64,000 bases of DNA, taken from Stomorhina lunata (lineage: Eukaryota > Arthropoda > Insecta > Diptera > Rhiniidae). Below the pieces are notes generated by a model, which made no database searches, was not told the DNA's origin, and saw only the letters and a program-made list of their open reading frames with translations. Position 1 is the first letter of the stretch, and every line of letters begins with the position of its first letter. Location: positions 108,005,440 through 108,069,439 of the forward strand of contig OW121742.1 of the NCBI GenBank assembly GCA_933228675.1, written 5' to 3'. The position numbers were made by a program, and so were the translations under genes. This document shows positions 1 to 8,854 of this stretch, piece after piece.

Positions 1-1010
1 GAAACTATGTCCGATAGGGGGTAAAAAAGGGTGAAAATAGTTTTTTTTGGCACCTTTTTAACCCACTCTTATATTTTAAACTAAAAAATATAGAAAAAAA
101 ACTTGGTACTGCAATCAATAGATGTAAAAAAAACATGAAACACGTATTTGGTACTTTTTTGATTTTGGAGCCAAAATGGGTAAAAAAGGGATAAAATGAT
201 AACTTAACATCTCCAAAGTAATATGAATAGGAACATTATACATTATGTTAAATGCGTTTTAAAAAAATGTACCGAATTCAATTGGCACCAAAAAAGTACC
301 AAATATACATATGGAACTTTTAGAAATTAGGGAATAAAAAGGGGGAAAAATTAGTATTATTTTAAACAAATGAATGTTTGTCTGTATGTATGTTCTTTAT
401 AGAATAGTAAACTGTGAATTTGATTGTGTTATGCTCTTTAGCGAAGATGTTGCGGATAAGCCGGCGAAGGTTTTAAAGTTAATAAGACTAATTTCCGACA
501 GATGGCGCCACTGAAAATTACTAAAAATTAATTAAATCGTAAACTGTACATTTGATCATGCTATGATCTTTAGCAAAGTTGTAGCGCATGAGCCGACGAA
601 GGCTTTTTAGTTGGTATGAATAATTTCCGACAGAAACTTACTCAAAGTCAATTTAATCGTAATCTGTACATTTAATCATGCTACAATCTTTAGCAAAGTT
701 GTTGCACATGAGCCGACGAAGGTTTCTTAGTTGGTATGAAGAAATTTCGACAGGTGGCGCTACTGAAATTTACTCAAAGTCAATTTAATCGTATGCTGTA
801 CATTTAATCATGCTATAATCTTCAGCAAAGTTGTTACGGATAAGCCGAAGAAGGTTTATGAATTGGAATAAGCAAAGTCCGACAGGTGGCGCCACAGAAA
901 ACTACTCAAAATGAATTAAATCGTAAACTGTGCATTTGATCAGACTATAATCTTTAGCAAAGTTGTTGCGCATGAGTCGACAGAGGTTTCTGTTGATATG
1001 AATAATTTCC
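1..1010. repeat. Truncated copy of the inverted-repeat element (copy 1)
   Basis: Positions 1-1010 are nearly identical to 6006-7021, in the same orientation. The differences are a few substitutions and small indels, for example a 12 bp stretch missing near 626 and an extra 4 bp near 390. The match starts at base 1, so the copy extends beyond the left edge of the window. It stops abruptly after 1010, where copy 2 goes on into its right inverted repeat. This copy is therefore broken on its right side. It has no coding potential. Confidence 0.9.
411..1010. repeat. ~130 bp tandem repeats, about 4.7 units
   Basis: Units start near 411, 540, 660, 792 and 921 (spacing about 120-132 bp). Each opens with a variant of AAACTGTACATTTGATCATG, continues through TTTAGCAAAGTTGTTGCGCA and GAGCCGACGAAGG, and ends near TTCCGACAGGTGGCGC. 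The last unit is cut at 1010. The same series recurs at about 6412-7021 in copy 2, so the tandem block is part of the mobile unit and not a local expansion. Confidence 0.85.
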
Positions 1011-1177
1011 GTTGTATATTATTATAAACTTAAATCATTATTATTTTTTTAACCGCGATTTTCGCGAAATTTGACAAAATGTGAGTCTTAGTGAAATTCT
1101 GCTGCCTTGACTTATGGACAAAGTTAATTTAAAAGAATTTTCTATTTAAATATAATTTTTAATAGGTGTATATCTTT

Positions 1178-1640
1178 TTATACCCTTCACCACCATAGGT
1201 GGAAAGGGTATTATAAGTTTGTGCTGATGTTTGTAACGCATTGAAATATTTGTCTTAGACCCACCTTTTAGTATACCAATAGACTTAGAATCACTTTCTG
1301 AGTCGATTTAGCGATGTCCGTCCGTCCGTCCGTCCGTCCGTCTGGCTGGCTGGACCCCCATGTAAACTTTGTAATCAAACTACAGGTCGCAATTCTAAAG
1401 ATAATTTGATGAAATTTGGCACAGATAATTTGTTTGATAATGGGACCATGGCTATTGAAATTGGTCAAAATCGGTCCATTAGTTATGGTACCTCCCATAG
1501 GTCCACTTCCCGGAATTGCTATATTGGCCACAAATATAAATATTTTTTCATAAAATTTAAAACAGATACTGCTTATGTAAACTTAAATCACTGTACCAAA
1601 AAAAATCACTAAAACTCTCGTAAATCTAAAGATAATGAAA
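1178..1640 (+). mobile_element. DINE-1/Helentron-like non-autonomous repeat
   Basis: It opens with TATACCCTTCACCACCATAG followed by GGTGGAAAGGGTATTATAAG, a head typical of DINE-1-like fly repeats. A (GTCC)n tract follows at about 1316-1341, then GTACCTCCCATAGG at about 1489. The same family lies in opposite orientation at 7512-8046 and 8408-8850, where the CCCGGAAT and GGGAGGTACC motifs match in reverse complement. It is non-coding: small ORFs on both strands here follow the repeat and have no protein similarity I recognise. The ends are approximate. The unassigned 168 bp before it (1011-1177) is AT-rich. Confidence 0.65.
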
Positions 1641-2115
1641 ATTTTGAGTTTATTTTTTGCATACATAATTTTTGTAACAACTGTAGTGTTTTGACGTCCG
1701 TCCTGTCTACACGCGTTTTTACATGTTGCTTGTCCGTCCATGTGTATTTTGTCCGCGTCCAGTGTTTAAAACAAAATTAATATATAATTAATAAATTAAA
1801 CGCGTGCAATAAAATAAATAAATAAAAAAAAAAAAACATATTAACATTAAAACCAAAATAACAAAAAATTGAAATAATTAAAAATCAAACAATAAACTCA
1901 AACAGTGGAAATAACACAAAATTAATAACATCCAACAATAAACAAACTCTCCAAACCAGTTTTTCTCTTATTTTATTTTTAATACAACAAACACAATAAC
2001 TCTATTACAACAACAAACAAATCTACAAAACATCACTCATCATTACAAACATTAATATCATTACATCAACAACCTAACTTCAACAAAAATATATCAGTGT
2101 TGGCACCTAGCCATA
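1641..2115 (+). other. G-poor, CA/A-rich leader upstream of LINE-1
   Basis: From about 1800 to 2095 the plus strand is strongly depleted in G and rich in A and CAA/ACA words. No ORF of note is present, and there is no gag-like ORF1 with CCHC knuckles. I infer that this is the 5' leader of the LINE whose ORF starts at 2338. Where the element begins is not visible: a candidate is the change in composition near 1690-1820. The piece at 1690-1755 contains further GTCCGTCC words and may be unrelated DINE-like sequence. Confidence 0.35.
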
Positions 2116-2164
2116 ACAATGACCAGATCAGGGCTTTTATGGCCCTTTTAGCAATTGTCATTGT
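2116..2164 (+). other. Hairpin in LINE-1 leader
   Basis: ACAATGAC (2116-2123) pairs with GTCATTGT (2157-2164). Inside it AGGGC (2130-2134) pairs with GCCCT (2142-2146). This short two-stem hairpin lies just upstream of the much longer hairpin at 2184-2303. It may be part of a structured leader RNA, but the stems are short enough that chance is possible. Confidence 0.4.
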
Positions 2165-2183
2165 GTTTTCTTTCCTTTTCCTT

Positions 2184-2303
2184 TTTATAGTAAAAGTATC
2201 ACTGATTTAATTGTTGTCAAACTATTTAATGGTGAAGGCATAACACTGACCATTAATTAGTATCGCAGACAACAATTAACATCTTTGAGACTTTTACTAT
2301 AAA
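2184..2303 (+). other. Three-step 120 nt hairpin before the LINE-1 ORF
   Basis: Three collinear nested stems are visible. TTTATAGTAAAAGT (2184-2197) pairs perfectly with 2290-2303 over 14 bp. TTAATTGTTGTC (2207-2218) pairs perfectly with 2268-2279 over 12 bp. ACTATTTAATGGT (2221-2233) pairs with 2249-2261 with one mismatch. The apical loop is 2234-2248. It ends 34 nt before the ATG at 2338. It could be a structured leader element of the LINE (translation or self-cleavage), a small palindromic MITE that landed there, or a small-RNA precursor. The pairing is direct observation and the function is unknown. Confidence 0.7.
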
Positions 2304-2337
2304 TAGACAATTGATTAGTTTTTTTCAATATATTGCA

Positions 2338-5241
2338 ATGGCAGATCGTTTTAGCATAAACTTCTGCAACATACGTGGGCTAAGAGCGAATTTCTTCTCT
2401 GTTTATGCACACATTTGTCTCCATCGGCCGGATGTTTTCGCCTTATCTGAAACCCAGGTATCTGAAAATGCTGATCCACAGGATTTTCACATACCTGGGT
2501 ATCAATTCCTATCCCTTTTTAACCTTCATAGGGGCATTGCAATGTACATTCGCGATGAAGTTGCGTACCAGTGCCAGCAATCATTAGGCACGCATGATAA
2601 CGAATTTAGCTGTCTCTGGGTTAAATTCAGAATCAGGGCGCATCTTTTGTACTTCGGGTTTCTTTATAGAAGTCCAAACGCGGAAAGGGGCACAACTTTA
2701 TCTGGCTTCGATGCCCTTTCCGATTCAATTTCGAAGATCCTCGAGAGTTGTCCGAGCAGTGAAATCGTTATTGCTGGTGATTTCAATGTTCACAACTCGT
2801 CCTGGCTTCGCCATTCGAGCCACACAACTCCTGAAGGCCAATATGTTGAGTTATTTGCAGCGCACAACCACCTTGCGCAACTGGTGAATGAGCCAACACA
2901 TATTCCATGTGTTGATGGGCACCAACAAAACATCCTTGACCTTTTCCTTACTTCACACCCTGATAAGTATGAAGTAAAGGTTCTTGCACCTCTCGGAAAT
3001 TCCGATCATTGTACCATTTCCGCCTCTTTTTCGCTCTCCTCACTTCGCAGCATTTCGCAAACAGCTACGAAACGTTCAATTTTTCTATACGAAAAAGGTC
3101 GTTGGGCAGAGCTCAACGAATTCTATAGGCATTTTAACTGGAAACTGTGTTTCCTCGACAGTAATGTCAATGCCTCGGCGGAAATGGTTTCTAATGTTAT
3201 TAAGCTGGGAATGAAAATGTTTATCCCAGTGAAAAACATTTCGATTAAACCAAAGGTAAAAACTTGGTTTAATCAGACGTGCAAACAAGCAGTCAGATCC
3301 CGAGAGGAAGCTTTCAGAAACTGGCGCAATAACCAAAATCCAGTTACTGATTTGCAACGCAAACGTGCAAGGCGTACATGTGCCAAAGTATTAAGACGTG
3401 AAAAAGCTCTGTACGAGCAGCGTCTTCGTACTAAAATTCTTGCTGCTCCTCGGGGCAGCAAGAGTTTCTGGTCATTCGTTAAAAGAGTTAAGAATAATGC
3501 TAGTTCTTCAATTTCTTCTCTTTTAAAGAATGGTCAAACATTCACTGACCCGGTTGACAAAGCTAACCTTTTAGCTGAATTATTTGCAAGCAATTCCCGC
3601 TTGCCGGAAAGCACTCAACCTCCGCCCGAGCTCGAAAGAGTATCTGTAACTATGCCAAAGATATTCTTTCGCGCCCGTGCTGTAAAAAGGGTTTTAGCAG
3701 ATCTCAACATAAACAAGTCTTCAGGGCCGGATGGCATTCCAGCACTGGTCTTGAAGCAGTGCTGTTCGACGCTTTCGCGTCCATTAGCCAACCTTTTCAG
3801 CACCTTGTACCAAGCTGGTACATTTCCTCGGTGTTGGAAGGTTGCTAATGTAACGCCAATCCCTAAAAAGGGTGAGGCTACCAACCCTGAAAATTACCGC
3901 CCAATAGCAATTTGTTCTGCACTCTCCAAAGTTTTGGAGAGTATGGTAAACCACCATCTTGTGAAATATCTGGAATCTAACAACCTACTAAGCGACCGCC
4001 AGTATGGATTTCGTAGGGGACGCTCTACGGGAGACCTGCTAGCCTTCCTTTCGGAAAAATGGTGTCATTCAATACACCGTTTTGGCGAAAGTAAAGTTGT
4101 GGCTCTGGATATTTCCAAGGCGTTTGATAGAGTGTGGCACGGAGCACTTCTATCAAAACTTATTGCTTTTGGTGTCGGTAATATCTTCTCTCGATTTATA
4201 TCGAGCTTCCTCAGAGATCGCACTATAAGAGTTGTTGTAGATGGGATCTCATCAAACGAGTTCAAGCTAAATTCAGGGGTACCGCAAGGCTCCGTTCTTT
4301 CTCCTACTCTATTTCTTATCTTTATAAACGACCTTCTACGTCAAACTTCCAATCCTATCTACTCTTTTGCAGATGATAGTAACATTTGCCATTCGTATTC
4401 ATTCAATCATAGACCAAACCCTTTAGAGATTGGTACTATGAGGCAAAACATGAATGAATCATTAAACCGCGATTTAGAAGCAATCTCAGAATGGGGTCGT
4501 GCGAATAGAGTCGATTTTAATGCGCGGAAAACTCAATGTTGTATGCTCACGCATAAACGCACGGCGGATCATGTTACTTCATCTGTATTAATGGGTGGTG
4601 AAAATATCGAGGAATCAGATACTCTTGATGTTCTGGGCATGAGAATTCAATGTGATGTCCGGTGGACTGAACACATTTTTCAAGTGTCGAAAGAAGCATT
4701 CAAGTGTCTCGGTTTTCTAAAACGGTGCAAGACATACTTCACTTCATCTGATCTCCTTACTATTTATACCACCTATATCCGACCGAAAATGGAATACAAC
4801 TCTCATGTATGGGCCGGTGCTTCAAAGTCTATTTTGGAGCTTCTTGACCGAGTACAGGAGAGGGCGAAGGTGCTTATTGGTGACAGTAGGGTATCCAACT
4901 CTATTGATTCACTGGAGCACCGTCGCAATGTGGGTTGTGTCACACTGTTCTATCGTTACTACTTTGGAATGTGCTCTAATGAAATCAGGGAACTCGTTCC
5001 CGAAACTAGAATTTTTTTACGCAATACACGTCTATCTGTTAGAGCTCATCCCTTCGTAGTCGATTGGCCAGTAGACAGAACAACACACTACAGAGAAAAT
5101 TCATTCTTTAGCCGTACAGTTCGTATGTGGAATTTACTTCCCGCAGAAATTTTTCCTGCCAGTTGCAATATAGGAAAGTTCAAATCAAATGTCCATAAAC
5201 ACTACTCCATCTATCCACCCTCCCATAACCTATTTTCCTAG
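2338..5241 (+). CDS. LINE-1 endonuclease/reverse transcriptase (967 aa)
   Basis: This encodes the replication protein of a non-LTR retrotransposon: it nicks the target DNA and reverse-transcribes the element RNA there. I chose the ATG at 2338 (MADRFSINFCNIRG), where the endonuclease fold begins; the frame is open a little upstream but only from a TTG at 2311. APE endonuclease, residues about 1-230: FCNIRG at the start, catalytic Glu in ALSETQ (about 38), YRSPN (about 110), GDFN (147-150) and SDH (222-224), all present. Reverse transcriptase, about 460-740: SSGPDGIP, ALDISKAFD (589-597), GVPQGS (647-652) and FADD (677-680). The C-terminal part runs to a TAG at 5239-5241 without frameshift. Motif style fits the CR1/L2/Jockey group; I cannot fix the clade. 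All catalytic motifs are intact, so recent activity is plausible. Confidence 0.92.
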   Translation: MADRFSINFCNIRGLRANFFSVYAHICLHRPDVFALSETQVSENADPQDFHIPGYQFLSLFNLHRGIAMYIRDEVAYQCQQSLGTHDNEFSCLWVKFRIRAHLLYFGFLYRSPNAERGTTLSGFDALSDSISKILESCPSSEIVIAGDFNVHNSSWLRHSSHTTPEGQYVELFAAHNHLAQLVNEPTHIPCVDGHQQNILDLFLTSHPDKYEVKVLAPLGNSDHCTISASFSLSSLRSISQTATKRSIFLYEKGRWAELNEFYRHFNWKLCFLDSNVNASAEMVSNVIKLGMKMFIPVKNISIKPKVKTWFNQTCKQAVRSREEAFRNWRNNQNPVTDLQRKRARRTCAKVLRREKALYEQRLRTKILAAPRGSKSFWSFVKRVKNNASSSISSLLKNGQTFTDPVDKANLLAELFASNSRLPESTQPPPELERVSVTMPKIFFRARAVKRVLADLNINKSSGPDGIPALVLKQCCSTLSRPLANLFSTLYQAGTFPRCWKVANVTPIPKKGEATNPENYRPIAICSALSKVLESMVNHHLVKYLESNNLLSDRQYGFRRGRSTGDLLAFLSEKWCHSIHRFGESKVVALDISKAFDRVWHGALLSKLIAFGVGNIFSRFISSFLRDRTIRVVVDGISSNEFKLNSGVPQGSVLSPTLFLIFINDLLRQTSNPIYSFADDSNICHSYSFNHRPNPLEIGTMRQNMNESLNRDLEAISEWGRANRVDFNARKTQCCMLTHKRTADHVTSSVLMGGENIEESDTLDVLGMRIQCDVRWTEHIFQVSKEAFKCLGFLKRCKTYFTSSDLLTIYTTYIRPKMEYNSHVWAGASKSILELLDRVQERAKVLIGDSRVSNSIDSLEHRRNVGCVTLFYRYYFGMCSNEIRELVPETRIFLRNTRLSVRAHPFVVDWPVDRTTHYRENSFFSRTVRMWNLLPAEIFPASCNIGKFKSNVHKHYSIYPPSHNLFS

Positions 5242-5297
5242 TTCCAACACAATGCATTGCATAAGTAGGGGTCATCCCCTGAGTGCTGGTCCTAATA

Positions 5298-5407
5298 AAA
5301 AACAAGTAAAAAGCTATAGTCGGTCAAGCCCGACTATATGATACCCTTCACTACTAAGACTAAATATGAACTAACAGTTTAACAAGTTTACCCTAAGTTT
5401 TAGGGAC
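5298..5407 (+). mobile_element. Helentron-like terminus with 9 bp hairpin
   Basis: The stretch starts ACAAGTAAAAAGC and is followed by a hairpin, TATAGTCGG (5315-5323) with CCGACTATA (5330-5338) and a 6 nt loop, then ATGATACCCTTCACT. The same layout (ACAAGTAAG, hairpin, TACCCTTCACC) occurs at 18178 on the plus strand and at about 12490 on the minus strand. It is known as a terminal signature of common fly Helentron/DINE-like repeats. The fragment ends where the inverted-repeat element begins, and the rest may continue beyond it near 7502. Confidence 0.55.
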
Positions 5408-5413
5408 ATACAT

Positions 5414-5703
5414 GTACATTAGAGTGGTTCGAAAAAAAAGTTGAGTCAGTCACCCCCTAGGATTAAAGATAATGTAAAAACAATTCTAAAAATTTGTTTT
5501 TTTTACAAATACCGCCCTTTTTGTATTTTGTTAACTGTGTCGACATCTTTAGTCCAATCATAACACTTTATACATCGATGTATAGGGCTCTGTAAAGGCT
5601 ACATTTCTCTCTTTGATAGTTTTTTACAACCTCGTCAATTTCTAGTCACTACTTTTTAAAATCGAGTAAAAATCTAGTTTTTAAAAGTTATCTTATATTC
5701 TTA

Positions 5704-5776
<73 letters not shown>

Positions 5777-7493
5777 GCTATCTCGAAAACGGCTCGATAA
5801 AATTTGGACAGTGGGTATCTTTTTTGATGTATAGGTAGAAGAAGAAGGGACTTTTGGAACTTTTACCTCTAAGAGGGTAAAAACGGGTAAAAAGGGGAAA
5901 AAATCGAAAACGCTATGTCTCCTAAAGTAATAGGTATAGAAACAAAATTAAAATTACGTTTTAAACAGCTTTGAAAATAAGCGGACAGGTGTTTGGTACT
6001 TTTTTGAAACTATGTCCGATAGGGGGTAAAAAAGGGTGAAAATAGTTTTTTTGGCACCTTTTTAACCCACTCTTATATTTTAAACTTAAGAATATAGAAA
6101 GAAACTTGGTACTGCAATCAATACATGTAAAAAAAACATGAAACACGTATTTGGTACTTTTTTGATTTTGGAGCCAAAATGGGTAAAAAAGGGATAAAAT
6201 GATAACTTAACATCTCCAAAGTAACATCAATAGGAACATTATACATTATGTTAAATGCGTTTTAAAAAAATATACCGAATTCAATTGGCACCAAAAAAGT
6301 ACCAAATATACATATGGAACTTTTAGAAATTAGGGAATAAAAAGGGGGAAAAATTAGTATTATTTTAAACAAATTAATGTTTGTCTGTATGTTCTTTATA
6401 GAATAGTAAACTGTGAATTTGATTGTGTTATGCTCTTTAGCGAAGATGTTGCGGATAAGCCGGCGAAGGTTTTAAAGTTGATAAGACTAATTTCCGACAG
6501 ATGGCGCCACTGAAAATTACTAAAAATTAATTAAATCGTAAACTGTACATTTGATCATGCTATGATCTTTAGCAAAGTTGTACCGCATGAGCCGACGAAG
6601 GCTTTTTAGTTGGTATGAATAATTTCCGACAGGTGGCGCTACAGAAACTTACTCAAAGTCAATTTAATCGTAAGCTGTACATTTAATCATGCTACAATCT
6701 TTAGCAAAGTTGTTGCACATGAGCCGACGAAGGTTTCTTAGTTGGTATGAAGAAATTTCGACAGGTGGCGCTACTGAAATTTACTCAAAGTTAATTTAAT
6801 CGTATGCTGTACATTTAATCCTGCTATAATCTTCAGCAAAGTTGTTACGGATAAGCCGAAGAAGTTTTATGAATTGGAATAAGCAAAGTCCGACAGGTGG
6901 CGCCACAGAAAACTACTCAAAATGAATTAAATCGTAAACTGTGCATTTGATCAGACTATAATCTTTAGCAAAGTTGTTGCGCATGAGTCGACAGAGGTTT
7001 CTGTTGATATGAATAATTTCCAAAATTATTCAAAATGAGTTAAACTGTAAACTATACAAACTATGTGTTGGTCGGACAAAATAAATCAAATAATTCAAAA
7101 TTAACTGAGTATTTCTACAATGTCTTTCCTCTAAATTTATTTTAGCACTTTATAATATAAAATATATAAAAACTTTAAAATTTTCCTCAAAATGCTTATC
7201 ATAAAGCTCCGAGCAAGGCTCGGTCTACCAGGTGCTGACTATAAATTGACGTGGCAGTAAAAAACTATCAAAGAGAGAAATGTAGCCCTTCAGAGCCTCG
7301 AATGCCGATATATAAAATGTTATGATCGGACATAAAATGGCTACACAGTGAACAAAATACTAAAAGGGCGGTATATGTAGGCGTGGTAAAAAAATAGAAA
7401 AATATTTTTTGGAATTGTTTTAACATTATCTTTAATCCTAGGGGGTGACTGACACAACTTTTTTTTTATATGGAAGGCAAACCGCTCTAATGC
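5414..7493. mobile_element. Inverted-repeat (foldback-like) element, complete copy 2
   Basis: Sequence at about 5414-5655 is repeated inverted at about 7233-7493. Shared blocks include CACCCCCTAGGATTAAAGAT, ACATTTCTCTCTTTGATAGT and ACCGCCCTTTT. By eye the arms are roughly 80% alike over about 240 bp. Between them lie a (TA)n tract, a block also seen in copy 1 and about five ~130 bp tandem repeats. A possible 8 bp target duplication ACATACAT flanks the arms (5406-5413 and 7494-7501), but it is simple sequence. No ORF encodes a transposase, so the element is non-autonomous. Long inverted arms with internal tandem repeats resemble foldback-like DNA transposons. The superfamily is undetermined. 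Confidence 0.7.
5708..5771. repeat. (TA)n microsatellite
   Basis: An uninterrupted TA dinucleotide run of 64 bp lies just inside the left arm of the inverted-repeat element. Confidence 0.97.
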
Positions 7494-7501
7494 ACATACA
7501 T

Positions 7502-8046
7502 ATGTGCAATTTTTTAAAAATTTCGAGATTTAAGTAAATTTATGTCATTTCCGGCTGAGGGCCTGATGTGGGACTTGGGGTAATTGTGGTTCGATTATTA
7601 ACAAATTTCGTTTATCGGTTTATGTTTATAAAATATTTATCTATGCAATGTTTAAATAATAAAATGCAATTTAAAAGACTTTTGAAAATGTGTCTTGTAT
7701 GGGAGATATGGTCAAGTATGGGCCGATTCCTATAAAATTAAGTACACAGATTTTGGTAAAGAGCCAAAAACTCTATTCCGGGAAGACATTTCTATGGGAG
7801 GTACCCGAAATATTAATCCAATTTTGTCAAAAAAAAGTATAGGGATCGTCTAAAACATGAGTCTGTGTGAACCTTCATGAGATTATATTTAAAGTAACGA
7901 CATGAACTTTGATAACAAGCTTACATGGATATCCGGGCAGCCAGCCGGACGGACATGGTTATATTAACTCAGAATGTGATTCTGAGTCGATCAGTATAGA
8001 CAAAGAATGACAGATCAAAATAGAACGAATGACAAATGTCTCAGTA
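7502..8046 (-). mobile_element. DINE-like repeat copy, minus strand
   Basis: On the minus strand it reads through ATCGACTCAGAATCACATTC, then ATGTCCGTCCGGCTGGCTGC, then GTACCTCCCATAGAAATG and CTTCCCGGAATAG. This is the order seen in the plus-strand copy at 1178-1640. The block at about 7630-7860 is repeated in the same orientation at about 8410-8740. It contains no coding sequence. Both edges are approximate. Confidence 0.6.
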
Positions 8047-8051
8047 ATTGA

Positions 8052-8056
<5 letters not shown>
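8047..8056. repeat. Left target-site duplication of the SINE
   Basis: ATTGAGACAT at 8047-8056 is repeated exactly at 8398-8407, immediately outside both ends of the SINE. Confidence 0.8.
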
Positions 8057-8098
<42 letters not shown>

Positions 8099-8397
8099 CC
8101 CCGACAACATTCCAATTGGAACAAGGGGTACTTCTCTCAGACAATGAGCTGCATCCGATTCTATTTTTAAACTCATTGAAAGGGACCTACGTTTTAACGC
8201 CGGCACCGAACGGCGAATGCATTATCTAGAGAAGTTTTTCATAGCCTAATACTCAATAACCAGTGTCTAGCTGAGTTATGAGGTGAACCGCCGCTTTTTT
8301 GAAAATTTATTTTTTTCAAGTGAATCTGGCCGGGGATTGAACTTGGGCCTCTGGTATGCTAGGCGGATGTCTTACCTGCTATACCACGGCGGTTCAC
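8057..8397 (-). mobile_element. tRNA-derived SINE (341 bp)
   Basis: The element reads on the minus strand from 8397. It has a tRNA-like head with pol III boxes A and B, then a body of about 225 bp without coding potential, and ends in a (TA)n tail at 8057-8094. The 10 bp duplication ATTGAGACAT flanks both ends exactly, as expected for LINE-driven insertion. A second feature is GTGAACCGCCG at the head (8397-8387), which recurs inverted at 8283-8293 just after the head. The head, tail and flanking duplication together make the SINE call strong. The family is one I do not recognise by name. The partner LINE is unknown. Confidence 0.8.
8322..8393 (-). other. tRNA-Ala(AGC)-like SINE head with pol III promoter
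   Basis: Box A TGGTATAGCAGG lies at 8386-8375 and box B AGTTCAATCCC at 8343-8333. Their starts are 43 nt apart, the spacing in an intron-less tRNA. Counting from box A puts the anticodon loop at CTAGCAT (8362-8356), with anticodon AGC (Ala), U33 and A37. The acceptor arm does not pair and the anticodon and T stems have mismatches, so this is not a functional tRNA gene. Confidence 0.65.
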
Positions 8398-8407
8398 ATT
8401 GAGACAT
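8398..8407. repeat. Right target-site duplication of the SINE
   Basis: ATTGAGACAT is an exact copy of 8047-8056. Confidence 0.8.
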
Positions 8408-8850
8408 TACAAAATATTTATCTGTGCAAAGTTTTAGTTGTAAAAAGCATTTTTCTTTAGATTTATAAGCGTTTTTGTGCTTTTATGGGTATTTAAAACT
8501 ACTTTTGAGAATATGTCTTGTATAGGAGATATGGTCAAATATGGGCCGATTCCTAGAAAATTTTTTAATTTTTTTTTTATTAAAATACAACTAAATTTGC
8601 GGCATTAAATTACCAAAAACTCTATTCCGGGAAGTCATTTCTATGGGAGGTACCCGAAATAGTATTCCGATTTTGCCAAAAATGTATAGGCATCGTCCTT
8701 GGGTTAAAATATGAGCCTGTGCCAAATTTAATAATTTACAAATGTTATTAAATTAACTTGTTGTTAAATTAACTTAATTGTTAATGTCACTTAAGCTTTT
8801 TTTTGTCGTCACTATAAAGTACTATTGTAGCAGTTTTTTTTTTACTTAAG
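8408..8850 (-). mobile_element. Second DINE-like copy, minus strand
   Basis: ATGTCTTGTATAGGAGATAT at about 8513, CCAAAAACTCTATTCCGGGA at about 8613 and TATGGGAGGTACCCGAAAT at about 8642 match the copy at 7690-7830 in order and orientation, with an extra AT-rich stretch near 8560-8600. It is non-coding. The right edge, near the T-rich run at about 8838, is approximate. Confidence 0.55.
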
Positions 8851-8854
8851 CTTT

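Larger units (their letters stand above)
1820..5297 (+). mobile_element. LINE-1: non-LTR retrotransposon, apparently intact ORF
   Basis: A single long ORF encodes an APE-type endonuclease and a reverse transcriptase. It is preceded by a structured, G-poor leader and followed by a short 3' tail ending TCCTAATAAAAAAC near 5297, where a Helentron-like terminus begins. Known families with this architecture move by target-primed reverse transcription. The 5' boundary is uncertain. I found no target-site duplication, because the left boundary is unclear. The absence of ORF1 is unusual for Jockey and CR1 relatives. Confidence 0.75.

Noticed and set aside
2311..2337. Upstream start for the LINE-1 protein
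   Set aside because: The frame begins with TTG there. The first ATG, at 2338, fits the start of the endonuclease fold.
1..7021. The two direct repeats as LTRs of one retrotransposon around LINE-1
   Set aside because: The enclosed ORF is a non-LTR type, the repeats lack TG..CA ends and a primer-binding site, and copy 2 continues into an inverted arm.
8322..8393. A functional tRNA-Ala gene
   Set aside because: The acceptor arm does not pair and other stems are mismatched. Tail, body and target duplication show it is a SINE head.
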